DNA of 64,000 nt from an uncultured Spirochaetaceae bacterium (GTDB lineage Bacteria > Spirochaetota > Spirochaetia > Treponematales > Treponemataceae): NCBI GenBank assembly GCA_902789325.1, contig CADANN010000012.1, forward strand, positions 31,318 to 95,317, in the 5' to 3' direction. Shown piece by piece: positions 52,618 through 60,844 of the stretch (position 1 is the first letter of the stretch; each line of letters begins with the position of its first letter). Both the position numbers and the translations under genes were made by a program. Below the pieces are notes generated by a model that did no database searches, had not been told where the DNA came from, and was given only the letters and a program-made list of their open reading frames with translations.

Positions 52618-53238
52618 CTACGCCAGTTCAACAATGGCACGGCGGAACAAAATATCTTCGCGTTCTTTCTGACTCTTACCGGCGAAATCAGCTTCGTTGG
52701 TAAGAGTTTCTGCTAACTGGGCAACCTTCTGTTCTACGAGTTTTTTATCGTAGCCCATACTTGCAAGAGAAGTTACTACATCCTGATATGGACCGGCAGC
52801 TGCTACGCGAACAACTGAAGATCCAGAGTTCTCACTCAATTTCAGCTTACCCTTCAAAGTCAAAATCATCTTACCGGCAGTTTTCTTTCCTACGCCTGGA
52901 ATCTTTTCCAGCATTTCGAGGTCACCGTTTTCCAGAACTTCCATAAGTCTGCCGGAAGAAACTGAGCTCATAATTTTTACGGCCCCCTTTGGCCCTACTC
53001 CATCAACCTTGAGCAAATCTAAAAACAAAGAACGTTCATCTGCGCTGGCAAAACCGTAAAGCGACATAAGCTGGTCTGTATGCTGCAACCAGGTAAAAAT
53101 GCGGGCTTCACTTCCAACCGGTGGAAGCATATCAAGATTAGAGTCTGGAACACATAAATCCCATTCTACACCGTTTGTATCTATAAAAACCTGTTTTGGA
53201 AATTTTCCAGTAATGATTCCTGTAAGCGAATTGAACAT
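52618..53238 (-). CDS. ruvA: Holliday junction DNA helicase RuvA
   Basis: 206 residues. An OB-fold N-terminal domain (MFNSLTGIITGKF) is followed by tandem helix-hairpin-helix motifs (LLKVDGVGPKGAVKIM and LEKIPGVGKKTAGKMIL) and a C-terminal domain III that contacts RuvB. The start lies 6 bases after TATAAT (53250-53245), which has TTCACA 17 bases further upstream; no Shine-Dalgarno sequence is visible, so the mRNA may be leaderless. Confidence 0.96.
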   Translation of the reverse strand: MFNSLTGIITGKFPKQVFIDTNGVEWDLCVPDSNLDMLPPVGSEARIFTWLQHTDQLMSLYGFASADERSLFLDLLKVDGVGPKGAVKIMSSVSSGRLMEVLENGDLEMLEKIPGVGKKTAGKMILTLKGKLKLSENSGSSVVRVAAAGPYQDVVTSLASMGYDKKLVEQKVAQLAETLTNEADFAGKSQKEREDILFRRAIVELA

Positions 53239-53244
53239 AAGGAT

Positions 53245-53273
53245 ATTATAGATGATATGTAAGTCCTTGTGAA
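53245..53273 (-). promoter_or_regulatory. Promoter of ruvA
   Basis: On the minus strand TTCACA (53273-53268) and TATAAT (53250-53245) have a 17-base spacer. Transcription would begin at or next to the ruvA ATG at 53238. Confidence 0.65.
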
Positions 53274-53297
53274 GATTGATTCAAAGTTTCATTATGT

Positions 53298-53372
53298 GTC
53301 ATTTCCGCGCTTGACGCGGAAATCTGTACTTCACAGTGATTTACAGATTGTCGGGTCAAGCCCGACAATGAC
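53298..53372. repeat. Paired GTCAT hairpin repeat, CTTGA-loop type
   Basis: Two hairpins face each other: GTCAT, TTCCGCG, loop CTTGA, CGCGGAA, ATCTG; then a short spacer; then CAGAT, TGTCGGG, loop TCAAG, CCCGACA, ATGAC. Flanks and loop match the other copies while both stems differ and are fully complementary. It lies between divergent ruvA and the Fur-family gene. Confidence 0.9.
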
Positions 53373-53406
53373 AATAATTGAAATTGAGAATATTTCTCAA
53401 ATTCAA

Positions 53407-53434
53407 TTGACATTTTGTCTTCAATTCGTATAAT
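53407..53434 (+). promoter_or_regulatory. Promoter of the Fur-family / zinc operon
   Basis: Perfect TTGACA (53407-53412) and TATAAT (53429-53434) with a 16-base spacer, directly followed by the Fur box. Confidence 0.85.
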
Positions 53435-53435
53435 T

Positions 53436-53450
53436 TGATAATGATTATCA
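53436..53450. promoter_or_regulatory. Fur-type operator (7-1-7 palindrome)
   Basis: TGATAATGATTATCA is an exact TGATAAT-N-ATTATCA palindrome, the classical core site of Fur-family repressors. It begins one base after the -10 box and covers the probable transcription start, so binding would block RNA polymerase. It most likely gives autorepression by the gene product that follows. The sequence alone does not say whether the metal is zinc, iron or manganese. Confidence 0.85.
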
Positions 53451-53470
53451 ATTTACGAGAAAAATCAAAA

Positions 53471-53911
53471 ATGCAGAAAGCAGCTTACAAAACAAAACAA
53501 CAGGATTTACTTTTTTCATATCTTAAAGAAATGCAGGGAAAGCATTTTACAGCAGAAGATGTACGCACACATTTTGAAGAAAAAAAGCTTTCGATCGGAA
53601 TAGCAACAATTTACCGCCAGCTTGAAAAACTTGTTGCAGAAGGAAAAATCCAGAAATATTTTATTGATGACCATTCAGCTGCCTGCTTTGAATATGCCGG
53701 AGAAGAATGCAGCAAAAACGACCATCACTTTCATTTGAAGTGCGAACTTTGCGGCCGCCTTATCCATCTTGAATGTGAAGAGCTGGAAGAACTTGGCGGT
53801 CATCTTAAAACTGAACACGGCTTTGTAATTAATCCATTGCGTACAGTTTTTTACGGCGTATGCACAGACTGTCTTAGTAAAAAAGAAAATGAGGAAAGTG
53901 ATGAAGAATAA
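53471..53911 (+). CDS. Fur-family metalloregulator (probably Zur-like)
   Basis: 146 residues from the ATG at 53471 (MQKAAYKTKQQDLL); an earlier ATG at 53435 lies at the operator itself. A winged-helix DNA-binding domain (FTAEDVRTHFEEKKLSIGIATIYRQLEKL) precedes a metal domain with HHFHLKCELCGR and the C-terminal CTDC, the structural zinc site. The downstream GTPase and His-rich binding protein suggest zinc sensing, so Zur is more likely than Fur or PerR. The C-terminus is Glu/Asp-rich. It overlaps the next gene. Confidence 0.88.
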   Translation: MQKAAYKTKQQDLLFSYLKEMQGKHFTAEDVRTHFEEKKLSIGIATIYRQLEKLVAEGKIQKYFIDDHSAACFEYAGEECSKNDHHFHLKCELCGRLIHLECEELEELGGHLKTEHGFVINPLRTVFYGVCTDCLSKKENEESDEE

Positions 53912-54203
53912 TTCAAAACGCACTCACCTGCTTTGCCTTACAGCTATTCTTATATCATTTTCTCTCTTTACAACAATCCTTTTTGAATCAAATCATAAAG
54001 GACACGAAGAACACTGCCAGGAAGAAAATTGCCCTGTATGTTTTGTTCTTCAGATAATCCATAATACAAAAGAATTTTTCGATAATGCACCAATAGCATC
54101 GGTTGAGACTTTATCTTATATCTATATTAATTTCCTTGTTATTTCTGCTCTCCTCCTCGCACCCGCAACTCTCGTAAAGCAGAAAGTAAAGCTGGTGATT
54201 TAG
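53901..54203 (+). CDS. Small membrane protein with a Cys/His metal-binding-like motif
   Basis: 100 residues from the ATG at 53901, preceded by GAGGAAAG and overlapping the regulator's end. One N-terminal hydrophobic segment (LLCLTAILISFSLFTTILF) and one C-terminal helix (YINFLVISALLLAPATLV) flank an extracytoplasmic stretch with HKGHEEHCQEENCPVCFVLQ, rich in His, Glu and Cys, likely able to bind a metal. It resembles small DUF2946-type proteins found beside metal-uptake genes, but the assignment is tentative. Its place inside the Fur-box operon supports a metal role. Confidence 0.7.
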   Translation: MKNNSKRTHLLCLTAILISFSLFTTILFESNHKGHEEHCQEENCPVCFVLQIIHNTKEFFDNAPIASVETLSYIYINFLVISALLLAPATLVKQKVKLVI

Positions 54204-54222
54204 TCCGACCCAGTAAGTCAAT

Positions 54223-54251
54223 GTCATTCCCGTGCTTGACACGGGAATCTA
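54223..54251. repeat. Single GTCAT hairpin repeat inside the zinc operon
   Basis: GTCAT, stem TCCCGTG, loop CTTGA, stem CACGGGA, ATCTA. It lies between the small membrane protein and the GTPase gene and would be part of the operon mRNA. Confidence 0.85.
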
Positions 54252-54272
54252 TCTAAAACAAGGAATTACAAT

Positions 54273-55430
54273 ATGAAACTTACAAACAAAAAACCCGTAG
54301 TCCTAATCACCGGCTACTTAGGATCTGGAAAAACAACTTTACTCAATAACCTGCTTCGTCAGGAAAAACGCCGCGTTGCTTTAATTGTAAATGATATGGG
54401 AAGCATTAACGTAGATGCTGAAATTCTTAAAAAGAATGGTTCGAACGTAACAGAATGTCCTATGTTCGAGCTTCAGAACGGCTGTATCTGTTGTACCCTG
54501 CGCGAAGAGTTTATTCAGCAGATTGAAAAAATCTCAAACCTTGATACAGTTGATATAGTATTCGTTGAAGCGTCTGGTATCAGTGATCCAGGTGCTGTCA
54601 GCGCAAGCTTCCTTGCTTATGAAGAAGATAACCCAGAAACAAACGTTTATCTTACTTCTGTAGTTACTGTTGTTGATGCAGACCGAATCTACCGTGAATT
54701 TCTGGATGATTTGAAAAAGCAGAAAGCTGACAAAAATGCAACTGATGAAAATAATCTCACTGCAGAAGAAATCTCTACTCTCATTGTAGACCAGATTGAA
54801 TTCTGTAATTTTATAGTTTTGAATAAATGCGACCTGCTCAATGAAAGTCAGCTTAAAGAAGTTGAAGCAATCATCCGTGACTTCCAGCCCCGATCTCCAA
54901 TCTTCCACAGCATAAACGGCAATATCGACATTGATCAGATTACAACAACAGAACCTTTCAATTACGAACAGATTGATTCATCTTCTGCAATTCAAAAGGC
55001 AATCAACAGTCTGAATGAGCCTAACCGCGCTCAGCAGGGCTGTACCGGCGAATATGGAATTTCAAGCTTTGTATTTGAAGAAAAAAGACCATTCAACCGC
55101 GAACGCTTTATGAATTTCGTAAACAATAATTATCCAAAAGAGCTTATCCGCGCAAAAGGCTACATCTGGTTTAGTGATGCAGATGCCAACGTGCAGCTTT
55201 TTGAACAGGCAGGCCGCAATTCATCAGTAATGACAGTTGCCTACTGGATCGATGCTCTGGAGGAAAAACAGAAGCAGGAATACCTCGAATACAATCCCGA
55301 CGTAAAAGAAGCCTGGGACGAGAAATTCGGCGACAGAATTAATCAGCTTGTAATAATCGGCAAAGGATATAATAAGGCAGCTATTGAAGCTGAGCTCAGA
55401 AAGTGCCTTGACGAGAAGGCTGTAGCTTAA
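54273..55430 (+). CDS. COG0523-family GTPase, metal chaperone
   Basis: 385 residues. Walker A is GYLGSGKTTLLNN, the family metal site CICC is at residues 71-74 within ELQNGCICCTLREEF, the switch segment is VFVEASGISDPGAV and the G4 motif NKCD follows. The C-terminal CobW domain starts near residue 260 (YGISSFVFEEKRPFNRERFMNFV). Members supplied under zinc starvation (ZigA/ZagA/YeiR type) hand zinc to client enzymes. Its position between a Fur-family regulator and a ZnuA-like protein supports that role over cobalamin synthesis. Confidence 0.9.
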   Translation: MKLTNKKPVVLITGYLGSGKTTLLNNLLRQEKRRVALIVNDMGSINVDAEILKKNGSNVTECPMFELQNGCICCTLREEFIQQIEKISNLDTVDIVFVEASGISDPGAVSASFLAYEEDNPETNVYLTSVVTVVDADRIYREFLDDLKKQKADKNATDENNLTAEEISTLIVDQIEFCNFIVLNKCDLLNESQLKEVEAIIRDFQPRSPIFHSINGNIDIDQITTTEPFNYEQIDSSSAIQKAINSLNEPNRAQQGCTGEYGISSFVFEEKRPFNRERFMNFVNNNYPKELIRAKGYIWFSDADANVQLFEQAGRNSSVMTVAYWIDALEEKQKQEYLEYNPDVKEAWDEKFGDRINQLVIIGKGYNKAAIEAELRKCLDEKAVA

Positions 55431-55440
55431 GGAGAACAAA

Positions 55441-56484
55441 ATGAATTTTAGAAAAACACTTGCAGGAGTCACAATCCTCCTCGCACTTACAACATCAGTT
55501 TTTGCAAAAGCAAAAAAAGCAGACAAGAACTCTGGTAAAATCAAAATCGTAACAACAATTTTCCCACAGTATGACTGGACACGAGAAATCATTGGTGACA
55601 CAAATTCTGCCAATCTTACACTTCTCATTGGAAATGGTACTGACCTTCATTCATATCAGCCATCTATCCAAGACATTGCAAAAATTTCTACTGCAGATAT
55701 TTTTATCTACGTTGGAGGAGAAAGCGATGGCTGGGTAAAAGATGCACTTAAAAATGCCAAAAACAAAAATATGACAGTCATTAATCTTCTCGAAGTTCTT
55801 GGAGACAATGTAAAGGAAGAACAAATTGTAGAAGGCATGCAGGCAGAAGAAGAGGAAGAACATCATCACGATGAAGATGAAGACCACGACCATGAACATC
55901 ATGAAGCAGATGAACATCACCATCATCATGACGATGAAGATGAGCCTGAATATGATGAACATGTATGGCTTTCTCTCAGAAATGCAAAAGAAATCTGCGC
56001 TGCAATCTGTGACGCACTTTGCAAAAAAGATTCTGCAAACGCAGCAAGCTATAAGGTAAACCTCACTGCATACACAAGTAAACTCGATGCTCTCGACGCA
56101 AAATACACAGTAACTGTAAAAGCCGCTTCAAAGAAAACAATTCTCTTTGGCGACCGCTTCCCATTCCGCTATCTTACAGATGATTACAACCTCAAGTATT
56201 ATGCTGCATTTGTAGGTTGTTCAGCTGAAACTGAAGCAAGCTTTGAAACAGTAATCTTCCTTGCAAAGAAAGTTGATGAGCTTGGCCTCAATTCTGTTCT
56301 CAAAATTGAAAGTGGAGACGGAAAACTTGCCCGAACAATCATCAATTCCAGTGCAAACAAAAATGCCGCAATTCTTACATTAGATTCAATGCAGTCTGTT
56401 ACAACAAAACAGGCAGCAAGCGATACAACTTATTTGAGCGTAATGGAAAACAATCTTAAGGTACTTGAACAAGCTCTAAAATAG
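55441..56484 (+). CDS. znuA: Zinc ABC transporter substrate-binding protein (ZnuA-like)
   Basis: 347 residues with a signal peptide (LAGVTILLALTTSVFA) and no lipobox. The cluster A-1 fold is shown by IVTTIFPQYDWTREIIGD, ADIFIYVGGESDGWV, DEHVWLSLRNAKEIC and FGDRFPFRYLTDDYNL. Residues about 138-172 are a His/Asp/Glu-rich loop typical of zinc carriers. Metal-ligand histidines are expected at HSYQ (here LHSYQPS) and EHVW. The permease and ATPase genes (znuB/znuC) do not follow; the next gene is convergent, so they must be elsewhere. Confidence 0.92.
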   Translation: MNFRKTLAGVTILLALTTSVFAKAKKADKNSGKIKIVTTIFPQYDWTREIIGDTNSANLTLLIGNGTDLHSYQPSIQDIAKISTADIFIYVGGESDGWVKDALKNAKNKNMTVINLLEVLGDNVKEEQIVEGMQAEEEEEHHHDEDEDHDHEHHEADEHHHHHDDEDEPEYDEHVWLSLRNAKEICAAICDALCKKDSANAASYKVNLTAYTSKLDALDAKYTVTVKAASKKTILFGDRFPFRYLTDDYNLKYYAAFVGCSAETEASFETVIFLAKKVDELGLNSVLKIESGDGKLARTIINSSANKNAAILTLDSMQSVTTKQAASDTTYLSVMENNLKVLEQALK

Positions 56485-56501
56485 GCCATCACACAAAAAA
56501 A

Positions 56502-57653
56502 CTAGCAGTATTCGCCCCACTCACAGCCGATATGACGAGCTTCAAGTTCGTCTATCAGTTCAAGGTGGCGGCCGAACAGCCCGCGCTTACGGAACAACTT
56601 GACAGTCCCCTCACCTGTTCCACCATTCCAAAGCCGGTTATGACGTTTTGCTCCATCAGGAGATTCATAATTTACAAGAAGCATTTTTGATTTATCGCAT
56701 TCAACGGAAGTTTCCATTACAGCCTTTGTAGTTTCCTGACGCACATACCAGATAATTTTTTCATCAGTTTCTTTGCAGTCAAACTTTGTACGACAGAAAG
56801 TCCAGAACTTTGAAAAATTAAATTCATAGGATTTTCCTTCGTACCAGAAATCGCTCAACAACTTGCGATTCAAAACAATTCCAAAGGCTTTAGGACGACC
56901 TCCACCAATATCAAAAACAGAATCTTCAAGTTTGCGGGCACTAACTTTACTTGTTAAATCGCAGGAAGAAAGCCATACCCAAGGCGATGTAAAATTCTCA
57001 CCCCAGTTCTTATCAGCGTATCCGAACGAACGTTCGTTAGTAACAATATACTTTTCACCGTTACAGATTACAGTTCCATTGTAGAAAGATTTCATACCCT
57101 CTGCATGCCAGTACATTTCAAAGGCTTTAAGCTTACGGAAGAGGCTGCCAGCACCATAACCAACATTAAAGGCAACCTTCTTATCAACCTGAAGCTCCCA
57201 GCTCATTGAACCGGCATTGCACATCCATTCCGGGTGAGCCGCAGCATCAGCTTCCGAAATCTCAACACGTCCCGTCAAAAGCTTTTCACCGGCCGAACAC
57301 TCCGGCGCGAACACATGATACCCTTCGCCATCGCAGCTAACAGCCACATCTTTCCAGGCATAAAATCTGTGCAGCTGAGCAGCATTTTCTCCCCACCAGC
57401 CACACTTTACCATCAGATAACTTGGCCGTAAGCCCTTTTCTTTATTAGAAGCCAGCTGACCGCAAACAGGCTCTTCGCCGCCATTTTGCGCCGCCAGTTC
57501 CGGATTACAAGTAAAATATTCAATGAAAAAACTTCGTTCTTCGCCAGTCTTTTCATTTACCCCGGTAAAATTATGCCACCACCAGTCATAGCCCTGACGC
57601 GCAAATTTTCCGTCAAGCATCCAGTAATTTCGTCTGATATCTGATTTGTTCAT
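56502..57653 (-). CDS. Tocopherol-cyclase-like protein
   Basis: 383 residues, no signal peptide. Segments such as YDWWWHNFTGVNEKTGEERSFFIEYF, YGYADKNWGENFTSPWVWLSS-type (seen as FGYADKNWGENF) and the many paired Trp/Tyr positions match the lipocalin-like fold of tocopherol cyclase and CrtC-type proteins. Spirochaetes do not make tocopherol, so the substrate is unknown; a carotenoid- or lipid-like ligand is possible. It is a single gene convergent with znuA, 17 bases apart. Confidence 0.6.
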   Translation of the reverse strand: MNKSDIRRNYWMLDGKFARQGYDWWWHNFTGVNEKTGEERSFFIEYFTCNPELAAQNGGEEPVCGQLASNKEKGLRPSYLMVKCGWWGENAAQLHRFYAWKDVAVSCDGEGYHVFAPECSAGEKLLTGRVEISEADAAAHPEWMCNAGSMSWELQVDKKVAFNVGYGAGSLFRKLKAFEMYWHAEGMKSFYNGTVICNGEKYIVTNERSFGYADKNWGENFTSPWVWLSSCDLTSKVSARKLEDSVFDIGGGRPKAFGIVLNRKLLSDFWYEGKSYEFNFSKFWTFCRTKFDCKETDEKIIWYVRQETTKAVMETSVECDKSKMLLVNYESPDGAKRHNRLWNGGTGEGTVKLFRKRGLFGRHLELIDELEARHIGCEWGEYC

Positions 57654-57705
57654 ATTTAAAATGATAACAAATAGTTATTAAAAAGAAAAGTTTTTTCTCC
57701 AGTTT

Positions 57706-58203
57706 TTACGCTTTATAATGCAGATGTGTAATTGCACCGGCCAAGGCATCGGCAGCGTGGTCTGGCTTTGGTTCAGTTTTAAGACCAAGAAGAATTTTTA
57801 CATAACGCTCAACAAGTTCCTTGTCGGCAGAGGCAGTACCGGTAACAGCCTGCTTAATTTGATTTGGCTGGTATTCCCCGAGCGGAATATTATGCTGGGC
57901 AAGACAGAGCGTTACTACACCGCGGGCCTCAGCTACTCCCATTGCAGAAGTAACGTTTCGGGCAAAAAAAAGAGTTTCCATTCCGGCTTCATCCGGCTGA
58001 AACTCCTGAATAACCGCAACAAGGCGGCTATAAATAGTAAGGAGCCGCTCTCCGTGTGGCTGGTCAGCCTTAGTTGTAATACAGCCGTAACTTACCATGC
58101 GGTAACGGCCCTCACAAAAATCAACTACGCCAAAACCAGTATTTGCGAGTCCCGGGTCAATTCCCAGAACTCTTCGCACACGTGCGTGCTCCTTATTAAT
58201 CAT
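57706..58203 (-). CDS. ruvC: Holliday junction resolvase RuvC
   Basis: 165 residues. Catalytic carboxylates are visible in VLGIDPGLANTGFG (first Asp), the METLFFARNV Glu and the C-terminal DHAADALAGAITH pair. RuvC cuts Holliday junctions made mobile by RuvAB. It lies 19 bases after yebC, a common pairing, but ruvA and ruvB are in separate places in this window. Confidence 0.95.
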   Translation of the reverse strand: MINKEHARVRRVLGIDPGLANTGFGVVDFCEGRYRMVSYGCITTKADQPHGERLLTIYSRLVAVIQEFQPDEAGMETLFFARNVTSAMGVAEARGVVTLCLAQHNIPLGEYQPNQIKQAVTGTASADKELVERYVKILLGLKTEPKPDHAADALAGAITHLHYKA

Positions 58204-58222
58204 ATCTGACAGTAACTATTAA

Positions 58223-58966
58223 TTACTCTTCAGGTTCAAAATCATCTGGATATTCAGCTGTGTGGTATACGTTCTGAACATCGTCGTTGTCTTCAAGACG
58301 GTCGATGAGGCGCTGTACTTTTGCAGCAGTGTCCTTATCAACTGGAGTGTAAGCATCTGGAACCATTCCTACGTCAGCAGAAAGTGTTTCATAGCCCTTA
58401 TCCTGAAGAGCTTCAGCAACAGCAGTAAATGCATCTGGAGTTGTAGTTACAGTGATTACACCGTCTTCGTTTACGATATCATCAGCACCAGCTTCCAAAG
58501 CAACTTCCATTACTTCGTCTTCGTTTACTTTTTCAGCATCAAGTTCGATTGTACCTTTTCTCTGGAACATACGAGATACAGAACCAGAAGTTCCAAGGTT
58601 ACCACCGTTCTTTGCAAAAATATTCTTTACGTCTGCAGCTGCACGGTTCTTGTTATCAGAAAGAACTTCAACCATTACAGCAACTCCACCTGGAGCATAA
58701 CCTTCGTAGAGATACTCTTCGTATGCTGCTCCACCGTCTTCACCAGTACCCTTTTTGATAGCACGTTCGATGTTATCTTTAGGCATGTTAGCAGCACGAG
58801 CTTTAATAATTACAGTTCTAAGACGTGGGTTAGAGTTAGGATCCCCTCCGCCCATACGTGCAGCAATAGAAATTTCCTTAATAAATTTTGTGAAAATCTT
58901 ACCACGCTTTGCATCGGCCAAACCTTTTGCATGTTTAATGGTGGCCCATTTACTATGTCCTGACAT
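58223..58966 (-). CDS. yebC: YebC/PmpR-family protein
   Basis: 247 residues. The start MSGHSKWATIKHAKGLADAKRGKIFTK is diagnostic, as is GTGEDGGAAYEEYLYEGYAPGGVAVMVE. The family is described as transcription regulators and, in recent work, as translation factors that relieve stalling at proline stretches. AGGAG stands six bases upstream. ruvC follows. Confidence 0.95.
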   Translation of the reverse strand: MSGHSKWATIKHAKGLADAKRGKIFTKFIKEISIAARMGGGDPNSNPRLRTVIIKARAANMPKDNIERAIKKGTGEDGGAAYEEYLYEGYAPGGVAVMVEVLSDNKNRAAADVKNIFAKNGGNLGTSGSVSRMFQRKGTIELDAEKVNEDEVMEVALEAGADDIVNEDGVITVTTTPDAFTAVAEALQDKGYETLSADVGMVPDAYTPVDKDTAAKVQRLIDRLEDNDDVQNVYHTAEYPDDFEPEE

Positions 58967-59052
58967 TAGGAACTCCTTGTATATAATAGAATACTAAATT
59001 TATCAGATAAATATATCATATAGAAAAAAATTGTTCAATATAGAGATTTCTT

Positions 59053-59086
59053 CGTCATTGCGAGCACAAAGTGCGAAGCAATCCAT
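59053..59086. repeat. CGTCATTGCGAG-type palindromic repeat
   Basis: CGTCATTGCGAGCAC, AAA, GTGCGAAGCAATCCAT: outer arms ATTGC/GCAAT and inner arms GCAC/GTGC. The same flanks occur at 61266-61295 in inverse orientation. It lies between divergent yebC and the uridine-kinase-like gene. Confidence 0.85.
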
Positions 59087-59100
59087 AAAATCGATTTTTC

Positions 59101-59129
59101 TTCCAAAATCAGAAAACTGCCTTTATAAT
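59101..59129 (+). promoter_or_regulatory. Candidate promoter of the TGS/uridine-kinase gene
   Basis: TTCCAA (59101-59106), a 17-base spacer and TATAAT (59124-59129). The same weak -35 box TTCCAA occurs at the guaB promoter. Confidence 0.5.
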
Positions 59130-59176
59130 AGAAGAAAGAGAGAGATTCTTAATTCTACAACAAAGAGGTATCTATC

Positions 59177-60844
59177 ATGAACGACATCAGCATTACATTT
59201 ATAAAAGACGAAAAACAAATTACTAAAAAACTGGTTCCATACGGCACTCCTGTTTCTGTAATTACAGGAAACTTTGGAATTCCAGATAGAGAAATTTACG
59301 CAGTAAGAATCAGCAATGAAATCTGTCCGCTGGATATGCCGCTTACTTATGATGCGGTGCTTGAACCTGTTATTGCAAAATCAAAGGATGGAGCTGCCGT
59401 TTACCGACGTTCACTCTGCCTTATGCTTGCAGCAGCCGCTCACAACCTTTTTCCTAAGGCCCGCCTTCTTGTAGGCCACAGTCTTGGTTACGGCTACTAC
59501 TACACTCTCGAAGGTGCAAAAAAGGTTACTGATAAGGAAATCAAACAGCTCACTGCCGAAATGCAATCTCTTGTTGAAAAGGATATTCCTATCACAACAG
59601 GGACAATTCCTTATGCCAAGGCTGCAGAGCTTTTTGAAAAACTCAACCTTGTAGAAACCCGCAAGCAGATTCGTTACAACTGTACTCCAACTATTAAAAT
59701 TAATACGATTGGAGATTTTTCTGATTTGTACTTTGGTCCGCTCGTTCTTTCTACAGGAGTTTTGAAGACCTTTGAACTTATGAAGTATGGCGACGGATTC
59801 TTGCTCCGCTTCCCTAAATCTTCTGATCCGGACAAACTCACTCCATTTGTAGACCAGCCAAAACTTTTTGAAATTTACAGCAAGTACAAGGAATGGGGAA
59901 AACGCATGAATGTTACCTCTGCCGCATCTTTGAACGAACTGATTGGAAAGCGCAAGATTAACGACTTTATTGAAATTACAGAAATCTACCAGCAGAAAAA
60001 CATTTCAAAGATTGCATCTCAGATTGTTGATAAAAAAACAGTCCGTGTTGTTTTGATTGCAGGACCATCTTCTTCAGGAAAGACTACGTCTGCTAAAAAA
60101 CTTGCCCTCGAGCTTCAGGCAATGGGTTACCAGCCAAAGGTTATCAGTCTCGACTGCTACTATGTTGGCCACGACAAAACTCCGCTGGATGCAGACGGCA
60201 AGCCGGACTACGAATGTCTCGAAGCACTGAACATTGAGCTTTTGAATAACCAGCTGGTTGATTTGTTCAACGGAAAAGAAGTAATAATTCCAAGCTACGA
60301 CTTCCACACAGGAACTTCATATTTTGAAGACAAGAATAAATTGCGTCTTGCAGAAAATGAGATTCTGATTCTCGAAGGAATTCACGGCCTCAACGACAAG
60401 CTTACTCCAAAGGTTGCACCGGAACTCAAGTTTAAGATTTACCTCTCTGCCCTCACCCAGCTCAACCTTGATGACCACAACCGCATTTCTACATCTGACA
60501 ACCGCCTGATTCGCCGCATCGTTCGCGACAATAACTTCCGCGGAAAGCCTGCAGCAGGAACAATTGAAATGTGGCCAAGTGTTCGCCGTGGTGAAGAATT
60601 ACACATCTTCCCGTTCCAGAACAACGCAGATGCAGTTTTGAACACAGCGCTGGATTATGAATTGTCTGTTTTGCGTGTATATGCAGCACCACTTCTCCGC
60701 CAGGTTACTCCAATGGAAAAGGAATATGCAGAGGCAAGACGTCTGCTCCAGTTCCTCGAGAACTTTGCAACAATCTCACCAAGCGCAGTACCACCACGCA
60801 GTATCATCCGCGAGTTTATTGGCGGTTCAGCATTTAAATATTAG
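59177..60844 (+). CDS. TGS-domain / uridine-kinase-like nucleoside kinase
   Basis: 555 residues. The first 60 residues are TGS-like (SITFIKDEKQITKKLVPYGTPV). The next region (about 60-210) resembles the second additional domain of threonyl-tRNA synthetase (SLCLMLAAAAHNLFP, GHSLGYGYYYTL). A P-loop kinase domain (about 285-480) follows with VLIAGPSSSGKTTSAKKLALEL, VISLDCYYVGHDKTPLD and SDNRLIRRIVRDNNFRGKPA of the uridine kinase/phosphoribulokinase type. Such fusions occur in spirochaetes, Thermotoga and Clostridia. The substrate is not certain. AGAGG lies eight bases before the ATG; the stop overlaps fliJ. Confidence 0.88.
   Translation: MNDISITFIKDEKQITKKLVPYGTPVSVITGNFGIPDREIYAVRISNEICPLDMPLTYDAVLEPVIAKSKDGAAVYRRSLCLMLAAAAHNLFPKARLLVGHSLGYGYYYTLEGAKKVTDKEIKQLTAEMQSLVEKDIPITTGTIPYAKAAELFEKLNLVETRKQIRYNCTPTIKINTIGDFSDLYFGPLVLSTGVLKTFELMKYGDGFLLRFPKSSDPDKLTPFVDQPKLFEIYSKYKEWGKRMNVTSAASLNELIGKRKINDFIEITEIYQQKNISKIASQIVDKKTVRVVLIAGPSSSGKTTSAKKLALELQAMGYQPKVISLDCYYVGHDKTPLDADGKPDYECLEALNIELLNNQLVDLFNGKEVIIPSYDFHTGTSYFEDKNKLRLAENEILILEGIHGLNDKLTPKVAPELKFKIYLSALTQLNLDDHNRISTSDNRLIRRIVRDNNFRGKPAAGTIEMWPSVRRGEELHIFPFQNNADAVLNTALDYELSVLRVYAAPLLRQVTPMEKEYAEARRLLQFLENFATISPSAVPPRSIIREFIGGSAFKY

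Noticed and set aside
58262..58963. Plus-strand frame of 233 codons opposite yebC
   Set aside because: Composition (Cys, Ser, Phe, Tyr rich) and complete overlap with a conserved gene mark it as an antisense shadow.
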